This document shows positions 1 to 5,414 of a DNA stretch of 5,414 bases, one piece after another; position 1 is the stretch's first letter; every line of letters starts with the position of its first letter. The translations under genes and the position numbers were made by a program. A model generated the notes under the pieces. The model was not told the origin of the DNA and ran no database searches. It was given only the letters and a program-made list of their open reading frames with translations. This stretch comes from Limisphaerales bacterium (GTDB lineage: Bacteria; Verrucomicrobiota; Verrucomicrobiae; Limisphaerales; UBA11358). The stretch spans positions 13,095 through 18,508 of the forward strand of contig PLZL01000079.1 in assembly GCA_003152145.1 (NCBI GenBank), read 5' to 3'.

Positions 1-101
1 TGGTCGGCGGAAACGTTCCCGCCCGCCCAGATTTTTTTCTGCGTCCATGCTTCGGGGGAATGCGGTCCAAGACGGATCGCCCGCCGGCAAACCCAGTCGC
101 A
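1..101. other. Undecided tail downstream of GH2; possible start of a further minus-strand gene
   Basis: All six frames are open across this stretch, so openness says nothing about coding. On the minus strand an ATG (102-100) overlaps the GH2 stop as TAATG and reads MRLGLPAGDPSWTAFPRS onward to the edge without a stop. Its ribosome binding site is weak and I recognise no family in it. A plus-strand frame also reads from the edge to a stop at 151-153, inside the GH2 3' end. Either a coupled next gene or non-coding sequence fits; I lean to non-coding. Confidence 0.3.
6..23. repeat. 18-bp inverted repeat downstream of the GH2 gene
   Basis: The plus strand reads ggcggaaacgttcccgcc, a palindrome complementary throughout except for one pair that becomes G-U in RNA from the minus strand (A-C in plus-strand RNA). 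A run of seven T's follows on the plus strand at 31-37, after an 7-nt GC-rich gap. No T-run follows on the minus strand within the window, so it is not a standard terminator for the GH2 gene. It could be a binding site, a hairpin, or part of a dispersed element cut by the edge. Confidence 0.4.
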
Positions 102-2711
102 TTACTTTGCACCCGTTTTAACACCACCTGAGTCGCGCACCATCACCACATAATCGAGCGTCTGGCCTGGCAATTTCAACTTTTCGCCTGACGCAACATC
201 GCGGCTCCAAATTTCGGCATAGGCCCGATTGAGCAGATGATCGCGCCAGACAGCCCCGGTTCCACTGGCTTTAAATCCCGCAGCGGCGAGCGACTCCCGC
301 AGTGCTTTCGCCGCGCTGGCGATTGCCGGATCCGGCTTCTTCAACGTAACGATCGGATACGCACCAGTCGAGAAGAGCACGTAAACCGTTGCCCCTTTAA
401 CGGATGGGTTGATGCGGAATTCCAGATCGGTTTTGAGCTTGGCGTCGCTCAGGCGGCGCGTGGCGATCCAACCCGCGCCTTCGACCTCATTCGGCAATAT
501 ATCGAACGTGTTGTCGGAGGAACCGTCCACATCGGTATAAACCGGCCCTTGGGATTCAACCGGCCGGTCAATGAACACGGCAGGATTGTCCGCGTTGGAA
601 CTTTTCAGGTCCTGCAACAGCGCGGCGGGGTCGGTCGCGCCGTCCGGCTTCTGATAAACAATCATGCGATCGCCATGTCCCTGGCCGTCACTGACCTCGA
701 TGACGTTACGCCCCGGCTGCAGCGGTGTTTTCCAGAAGAAGACATTGGCCACCAGGATGCCGGGCACCGGCACAACCGTCCCGTTCTTCAATTTCATCTC
801 GGAATCCGGTATGCGATAACTGCCGTTCTTGATTTTTTCCTGGGCGACTCCGTTCACGGTCATCTGCAATTCGCCGGAGTTGGAATAGGCCTTTATGCCA
901 TTGTCGGGAGCAAAGGCTCGGAGAAAGTGGTTCCGCCCGCAAAGATGCACCACCAGCCGGTTGGGATTAAAGAACGCCTGAAACAGATAAGCCGTGTCCT
1001 TGGGCGTGCCCGCAAGCGTAAGCAGTCCCTTGGTGTTGCGATTCAATTTGAACTTCAAGTTGTAGAACTCGCGGAAGTTCCACCACAGGAACATGGGGCG
1101 ATTTTCGACGTCATTGCGACAAACGGTCTGGAGCCGGTATTCGGTGAACATCTCCGAGTATTCCTCCGGCTCGTATTTATCAACCGTGAATTTTATCGTG
1201 CCATAGGGAACGTGGTGCGTGATCCAGTCGCCCGATCCGGTCTCGGAAACCATGTCATTGTGCGGCGATTTGGTGAAATCGGTATAGGGGCCGTCGGTAT
1301 ACCAGCCGTCGTAGGGATTGTATGCAATAAAATCGCAGTTATTCGGTTTCTGATTGCCAGTAGCCGCGTAAGTAATCAGGCGCGTGGGGTCCGCTTCCTG
1401 CCGGATGACGGTCGCGTAGTGGCTGACCACGTCCAGAATGGTTTCGTTGCCCGCGCTCCAGAAGAGAATGCTGGGATGGTTCCAGTTTTGCCTCACCATC
1501 TCGCGGGTGAGGCGCTCGCCGTCGGGCGTGACGGTTTTTTCATCGTTGCCCGGGTCTTTCCAAATCTGCCCCGCGAAGCCGTTCTCGGCCCACACCACAA
1601 TGCCGCGCTCGTCCGCGATGTCGTATTCCAGGTGGCTGTGCGGATAATGCGGCAGCCGCACCATGTTCACGCCCATGTCGGCCATCCACTGCCATTCGAG
1701 GCGCAAATCTTCATCGCTCACCGCGTTCCAAACGTATTCGTTTTGAGCGTGCTTGTTGACGCCGCGAAACTGCACCTCGCGCCCGTTCAGGTAAAAACGA
1801 TTATCTTTGAGCGCGATGGTGCGCATTCCCACGCGCTCCGTCACCGCGTCAGTCACCTGTCCGCCCACGCTCACTTCGGTGCGCACCGTATAAAGATTGG
1901 GCTGCTCAATGTCCCAGAGTTTGGGGTGGGCGATTTTTCCCGCGGCCTGGATCGTTGCCGTTTCCCCGGCGGGAATGGTTTGTTTCGTTTCGAACTGCGC
2001 GCAAGCCGTGTTATTGGGGTCGGTGACAAAATGGCGGACCACCACCTCGGCGGGCGAAGCGAGGGGATTCCGCACAACCGTCCGTGCGCTGAGATCGGCG
2101 TTGGACTGCGTGATGTTGCCGGGCGTCAGATAAACACCGCTCGAACCCATATCGGGAAAAATATGCACCTCGGCGGTCTTTACCAGCCAGGCCTTGCGGA
2201 ACATGCCGCCGTTGACGTAGTAAAGTCCGGAGCGCGAAAAACAGTTTTGCGATTCACTCTCGCGATTGCTCACGCGCACAGCCAGGGTGTTGGCTTGGGC
2301 AATCTTCAGCGCCGGGGTCAGGTCAAAGGCAGACGCCGAAAACGCCCCCTTGTGCCGGCCGATGAACTGGCCATTGACAAAGACGTCTTTCACCGAGGCG
2401 GCTCCTTCCAGCACCAGATACACGCGCTTTTTCTGGTCGGCTTTGGTCAAGGTTATGGTCTGGCGATACCAACCGGCGGTGTTGTCGGGCAGACCGGACT
2501 GGCGAAAGACGTGCGGAACAGCGACTTGCTTCCAGTCTGCCGTCTCCGGTGGCTGAAGTGCCGTCGCATTGGTTTCAGCATCTTCGACAAACTCCCAGGT
2601 CGTCAGTGGAATGGACTCGCGTGGAGATTTTACGGCCGAATCGGAGGCGCTGGCTGATGTGAGAGGCAAAATAAGAAGGCAGGAAAGGAGAAACTGGCGG
2701 CAAAGATTCAT
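102..2711 (-). CDS. Secreted GH2-family beta-glycosidase (beta-galactosidase-like)
   Basis: This is an exo-beta-glycosidase of glycoside hydrolase family 2 (retaining mechanism), 869 residues from the ATG at 2711-2709. I chose that start because it opens directly on a Sec signal peptide: MNLCRQ, hydrophobic FLLSCLLILPL, then ASA before a likely cleavage after residue 22. The open frame runs 22 codons further, to a TTG at 2777, but that would bury the signal. Domains: jelly-roll sugar-binding domain (about 38-180, with DVFVNGQFIG), Ig-like domain (about 186-304), TIM barrel (about 305-590), DUF4982-like beta-sandwich (about 597-688), and an unassigned C-terminal region (689-869). Barrel motifs: GVNKHAQN (317-324), VRLPHYPH (351-358), HPSILFWSAGNE ending in the acid/base E423, and MVSETGSG with nucleophile E490. 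Both catalytic glutamates are therefore present. NTKG (559-562) resembles the N-x-K motif of beta-glucuronidases, so galactoside versus uronide specificity stays open. Only a weak AGG, 10 nt upstream, serves as ribosome binding site. The protein is likely periplasmic or exported, working with the GH106 enzyme encoded upstream. Confidence 0.9.
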   Translation of the reverse strand: MNLCRQFLLSCLLILPLTSASASDSAVKSPRESIPLTTWEFVEDAETNATALQPPETADWKQVAVPHVFRQSGLPDNTAGWYRQTITLTKADQKKRVYLVLEGAASVKDVFVNGQFIGRHKGAFSASAFDLTPALKIAQANTLAVRVSNRESESQNCFSRSGLYYVNGGMFRKAWLVKTAEVHIFPDMGSSGVYLTPGNITQSNADLSARTVVRNPLASPAEVVVRHFVTDPNNTACAQFETKQTIPAGETATIQAAGKIAHPKLWDIEQPNLYTVRTEVSVGGQVTDAVTERVGMRTIALKDNRFYLNGREVQFRGVNKHAQNEYVWNAVSDEDLRLEWQWMADMGVNMVRLPHYPHSHLEYDIADERGIVVWAENGFAGQIWKDPGNDEKTVTPDGERLTREMVRQNWNHPSILFWSAGNETILDVVSHYATVIRQEADPTRLITYAATGNQKPNNCDFIAYNPYDGWYTDGPYTDFTKSPHNDMVSETGSGDWITHHVPYGTIKFTVDKYEPEEYSEMFTEYRLQTVCRNDVENRPMFLWWNFREFYNLKFKLNRNTKGLLTLAGTPKDTAYLFQAFFNPNRLVVHLCGRNHFLRAFAPDNGIKAYSNSGELQMTVNGVAQEKIKNGSYRIPDSEMKLKNGTVVPVPGILVANVFFWKTPLQPGRNVIEVSDGQGHGDRMIVYQKPDGATDPAALLQDLKSSNADNPAVFIDRPVESQGPVYTDVDGSSDNTFDILPNEVEGAGWIATRRLSDAKLKTDLEFRINPSVKGATVYVLFSTGAYPIVTLKKPDPAIASAAKALRESLAAAGFKASGTGAVWRDHLLNRAYAEIWSRDVASGEKLKLPGQTLDYVVMVRDSGGVKTGAK

Positions 2712-2881
2712 AATGGTTCGACCTGTGAAGTTGACTTTGATTGATATTTCCCACTTGGTTTCTTGCCCATTGTCCAAGCGGAAATGTTTTCATGATTTTC
2801 TCTCCACGCCAATGAAGCGCAAGCTCTTTTTAATCCGAACCCCTCAAGGCGTCCGTCCGCACTGCTGACGACGTGCCCAAT
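2712..2881 (-). other. Intergenic region between the GH106 and GH2 genes
   Basis: This 170-bp spacer separates the GH106 stop from the preferred GH2 ATG. I see no strong hairpin followed by a T-run on the minus strand, and no convincing -35/-10 pair, so read-through from GH106 into GH2 is plausible. The only clear signal is GGAGAG placed 6 nt before an ATG at 2793-2791. The gap is long for a tightly coupled operon, so a separate promoter or a leader function remains possible. Confidence 0.6.
2791..2805 (-). promoter_or_regulatory. Strong Shine-Dalgarno and ATG of a possible short leader ORF (out of frame with GH2)
   Basis: On the minus strand GGAGAG (2805-2800), a 6-nt spacer and ATG (2793-2791) form a near-ideal translation start. 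The frame it opens, beginning MKTFPLGQW, runs 72 codons to a stop at 2577-2575. It crosses the GH2 start at 2711 in a different frame. The product has no recognisable domain or signal peptide, and its later part is simply GH2 sequence read in another frame. It could be a leader ORF that tunes GH2 translation, or chance. By contrast, GH2's own ATG has a poor ribosome binding site. Confidence 0.3.
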
Positions 2882-5414
2882 TTATTGCTGCGACAAAATC
2901 TGCACCGGCCCCAACAGCCCGGACTCCATCAGCGCCGTGTTGGCCTTCAAATTGCGGATGTTCGTCCTGGTCAGGCGTTGGTCCGGCGGCAGGCTCGCGT
3001 CACCGATGATGCGGTTGGGCCAGAAGTTCACGACCTCGATTTCCAGTCTGTTCGCGCCGGGCCTCACCGCGCCGGTGATGTCCGCGCGAAATGGCGGCGA
3101 CCAGACGATGCCGCAGGATTTGCCGTTCACCTTCACTTCGGCCAGTTCGCGCACGTCGCCGAGGTCGAGAAGAATTCCCGCTTTCGGCTTTCCGCTTTCC
3201 GCGTTCCAATTGAAGTTTTTTTCATACGTTGCCGTGCCGGAATAATATTTGATGCCCGGTTCCGGCCGCGTTGTCCAGTCCACCAGCGAATCAAACTGCG
3301 CAGACTCCGGCCCGCCCCATTTCGGATCGAAATGCACCGTCCACACGCCGGAGATTTCCTGAATCGGCTTCAGCGTCGCGTGGTTGCTCTTTTCTTTCGC
3401 CGGATGAGTTGTTGCCGGTTCGCGAAACACAACGAACCAAGAGCCACACGGATCAAAATCCAGTGGCACGACGGTGCGCCCGTCTTTCTCTTCGTAACCA
3501 GCGGCAAATTTATGTTCGCCGGTCACCGGGTTCCACAACTCCGGCGCCTTGCCGGCGACGCGGAACGCGCAATCCGCTGAAACCGCGTTGGTCACGCGGC
3601 TGGCGACGAAATAAATCTCCGCGCCGTCCGCCATGCGGTGAATGTAATCGAAGTCGGTTGGCGGTTGCGAGCTGGCTGGCGGGAGAAATTCGCAATCCAG
3701 CGGCACACCGTCGGCCTGCAAAACTTCGCGCGCCGTTTTGACGGCTTTGCCGCTCCACATTTCATTGGCGAGACTGGCGATTTCGGCGTCGCATCCGGGA
3801 TAATCCTGTAGCGTTTCACCTCTCACTGGTTTCGGCCCGATGATGGTTGCGCCGGCGGCGACGAGTTCCTTCAATTTCTTCAACACCGGCAGTGAAATCA
3901 CGTCGTGGTTTACCAAAACCAGGACGCGATAGCTCATGCCGTCGGGCAGAACGATTCTCCCGTCGCGCACGCTGGCGCGAGAGAGCAGCACCTCCTCGGT
4001 GATGACGTCATAATCGTAGCCGGGCAGGACATGCGCGGGGTCGGATTTTTTGAGCTGCGCGAAATTCGGGACGTGGTCGCCATAATAATACGCTACGTCG
4101 GCGACGAATAATCCCTGCTGGAGCATCCATTGGCAGCGGTTGATGTAGCTAAAGAATGGCGCGGACTTTTCCCACCACGTGACCTTCGGGTTCAGGTGCG
4201 TGCCGGCAAAATACTGCTGGCCGGGGATGCCGGTCGAGTCGGGCGAGCAGACGAACGCGTGCCAGACTAGGCGGTTCATGCCTTCGCAGAGCGCCTTGTC
4301 GAAGGCCGGCTTCAAATTGTCGCAAAGCCGTTCCTGCCAGTTCGGGCCGATGGTGGTGAACCCTTCATCCTGTGTGATGATGTGCCCGTAGGTGTGCGCG
4401 GCGGAAGCAGGCTGCTTGACGAAGAAACGGTTTTCATCGCCAATGCGGTGTTCCCATGACCATGCCCAGAATTCGCTCATCGGCACGTCGTCCCAGCCGA
4501 GGTCGCGCTGGGCGTCAATCGGCACCGCGTGCGGCCCGCCGGATTCGGGATGAATTCCCAAGCCATGCTTGTGCGCGTTATCGCGGAACAGGCGGTAATG
4601 ATTGTCAATCGTCAGGTCGCCGAGCGTCTTGCGGAAATCAAAAAGAAACCGGTCGCTCTCGTCGCGGCTGTTGACGATGCGCCCGGCGATGACAAGCAGC
4701 CACGGAACGGGATCGTAGCCGCGACGCTTGAGAAATTCCGCGCGCAACGTCGGCGTCCAGTTGACGGCCTCGACCTCCCAACTGTCGGTGTGGAGAAATT
4801 TCAGGGTCTTACCCGCGAGCGGTCCGGCGTCGGCGATAAGCGGTTCGACCACGGCGTTCCAGTAACGTTGAAACGCGCCGACGTCATAAACGTCAATCGC
4901 ATACGAATCATGAGATGCGCCGGGCGCGCGTTGCCAGCCTTCGCTGGCCGTCGAAACGTAGGCATGGTCGCCGACGGTGCAGCCGAACCGGAGGATTTGC
5001 CAGTCACCGGCAGGCGTGTCCCAATTTAATTTTCCGTCCGGACCGAGTTTGGAAGTGAGATCAACCACGTCGGCCACGCTGGCGTCTTGCTCGCCGGGGG
5101 TGGCGGGAATTTCCTTGAACAGCGGTGTGGTATCCGGCGTGGAAAACGGTTCGAGTGTTTTGAGCAGCGCTTTCTCGCGCCAGTTCTGGAGCGGCTGGTG
5201 TGCCGCCTGATCCGGCCGGATGCGATACGCGACGACAAATGTATCGCGGTAATAATTCTCCCGGCTCTGGGGCGCGGGCAGAGCGGCGTTGAAATTCGTC
5301 GGCCCGGTGACGCGCAATTCCGACCAGACCAGTTTTTTCGCGGCGTCGTCCGCCGTGACCATGGGGCCGCCGAGGTTCCAGCCGCTCTGGATGTTGAGGC
5401 TCATTTCAAGGCCG
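2882..5414 (-). CDS. GH106-type glycosyl hydrolase (alpha-L-rhamnosidase family), 5'-truncated by the window edge
   Basis: Residues are numbered from the first in-window Met (5404-5402). That Met is not the true start: the frame stays open to the edge and reads GLE-MSLNIQSGWNLGGP, an internal signature of GH106 (PF17132-like) proteins. The missing part should be roughly 100-150 residues, including any signal peptide. Family members are exo-alpha-L-rhamnosidases acting on rhamnose-capped glycans, typically outside the cytoplasm, with calcium reported at the active site. The barrel region (about 200-430) carries the conserved acidic motifs HTDSWE (205-210), HPESGG (285-290), MSEFW (309-313) and TQDEGF (344-349). 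E210, E287, E311 and E347 are candidate catalytic or binding acids, and I cannot assign which is acid and which is base. A Rossmann-like segment follows (about 462-530). A C-terminal galactose-binding-like beta-sandwich spans 684-835 (SGVW to the end), with KVNGKSCGIVW at 758-768. No frameshift is seen, and the stop is TAA. The GH2 gene follows 170 bp downstream on the same strand. Family assignment is firm; the exact sugar is inferred. Confidence 0.9.
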   Translation of the reverse strand, partial: GLEMSLNIQSGWNLGGPMVTADDAAKKLVWSELRVTGPTNFNAALPAPQSRENYYRDTFVVAYRIRPDQAAHQPLQNWREKALLKTLEPFSTPDTTPLFKEIPATPGEQDASVADVVDLTSKLGPDGKLNWDTPAGDWQILRFGCTVGDHAYVSTASEGWQRAPGASHDSYAIDVYDVGAFQRYWNAVVEPLIADAGPLAGKTLKFLHTDSWEVEAVNWTPTLRAEFLKRRGYDPVPWLLVIAGRIVNSRDESDRFLFDFRKTLGDLTIDNHYRLFRDNAHKHGLGIHPESGGPHAVPIDAQRDLGWDDVPMSEFWAWSWEHRIGDENRFFVKQPASAAHTYGHIITQDEGFTTIGPNWQERLCDNLKPAFDKALCEGMNRLVWHAFVCSPDSTGIPGQQYFAGTHLNPKVTWWEKSAPFFSYINRCQWMLQQGLFVADVAYYYGDHVPNFAQLKKSDPAHVLPGYDYDVITEEVLLSRASVRDGRIVLPDGMSYRVLVLVNHDVISLPVLKKLKELVAAGATIIGPKPVRGETLQDYPGCDAEIASLANEMWSGKAVKTAREVLQADGVPLDCEFLPPASSQPPTDFDYIHRMADGAEIYFVASRVTNAVSADCAFRVAGKAPELWNPVTGEHKFAAGYEEKDGRTVVPLDFDPCGSWFVVFREPATTHPAKEKSNHATLKPIQEISGVWTVHFDPKWGGPESAQFDSLVDWTTRPEPGIKYYSGTATYEKNFNWNAESGKPKAGILLDLGDVRELAEVKVNGKSCGIVWSPPFRADITGAVRPGANRLEIEVVNFWPNRIIGDASLPPDQRLTRTNIRNLKANTALMESGLLGPVQILSQQ
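3180..3207 (-). repeat. Four tandem 7-bp units (GGAAAGC type) inside the GH106 gene
   Basis: On the plus strand the units are gctttcg, gctttcc, gctttcc and gcgttcc: two exact copies flanked by two with one mismatch each. On the coding strand they encode AESGKPKAG, at about residues 734-743 of the GH106 translation. This lies in a loop between two strands of the C-terminal beta-sandwich. Three units equal 21 bp, or seven codons, so units can be gained or lost in threes without shifting the frame. Such heptamer runs are ones I associate with Verrucomicrobiota and related genomes; that link is from memory, not tested here. Confidence 0.65.

Noticed and set aside
237..2657. An 806-codon open frame on the plus strand, antisense to the GH2 gene
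   Set aside because: It is in exact codon register with GH2, so its openness only means the GH2 gene uses no TTA, CTA or TCA codons over this span, which is common codon avoidance in GC-rich genomes. The translation has no recognisable domain, while the minus-strand product has full GH2 motifs.
2676..2684. Lipobox-like LLSC in the GH2 signal peptide
   Set aside because: The -2 position is Leu, the Cys is only residue 11, and the hydrophobic stretch continues after it to an A-x-A site, so ordinary Sec cleavage fits better than lipoprotein processing.
2820..2881. Possible terminator after the GH106 stop
   Set aside because: Only 4-bp stems such as GCAC/GTGC and an imperfect AAGAGC/GCGCTT pairing are visible, with no T-run after them on the minus strand.
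2873..3580. A 235-codon plus-strand frame opposite the GH106 3' end
   Set aside because: Same codon-register shadow effect; the opposite strand encodes the conserved GH106 C-terminal domain without interruption.
5402..5404. ATG as the start of the GH106 gene
   Set aside because: The preceding codons stay open to the edge and read GLE, matching the family's internal GLE-SLNI-SGW signature; a start here would remove the N-terminal part of the fold.

Overview
The window holds two large glycoside hydrolase genes on the minus strand. It looks like part of a polysaccharide-degradation locus of a bacterium. Moderate GC, a paired GH106/GH2 arrangement, secreted enzymes, and a short run of a GGAAAGC-type heptamer inside a gene together suggest a Verrucomicrobiota-like organism. 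Planctomycetes, Acidobacteria or Bacteroidota cannot be excluded from the sequence alone.

Layout in transcription order (right to left): (1) 5414-2882 is a GH106-type (alpha-L-rhamnosidase family) glycosyl hydrolase. Its start lies beyond the right edge, so at least 843 C-terminal residues are present. (2) 2881-2712 is a 170-bp gap with no clear terminator or promoter. It does contain a well-placed ribosome binding site in front of an ATG that is out of frame with the next gene. (3) 2711-102 is a GH2-type beta-glycosidase with a Sec signal peptide, 869 residues from its best start. (4) 101-1 is a tail with no decidable gene. All six frames are open there, and it holds an 18-bp inverted repeat.

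The two enzymes fit together as exo-acting glycosidases that would trim a rhamnose-containing plant or algal glycan outside the cytoplasm: GH106 removing alpha-L-rhamnosyl caps and GH2 removing a beta-linked galactosyl or uronosyl residue. The pairing is read from neighbourhood and family, not shown directly. No transporter, regulator, mobile element, RNA gene or CRISPR array is visible. I see no previously undescribed system here. The best leads are the heptamer repeat inside the GH106 lectin-like domain, the uncertain start region of the GH2 gene, its unresolved substrate, and its unassigned C-terminal domain.
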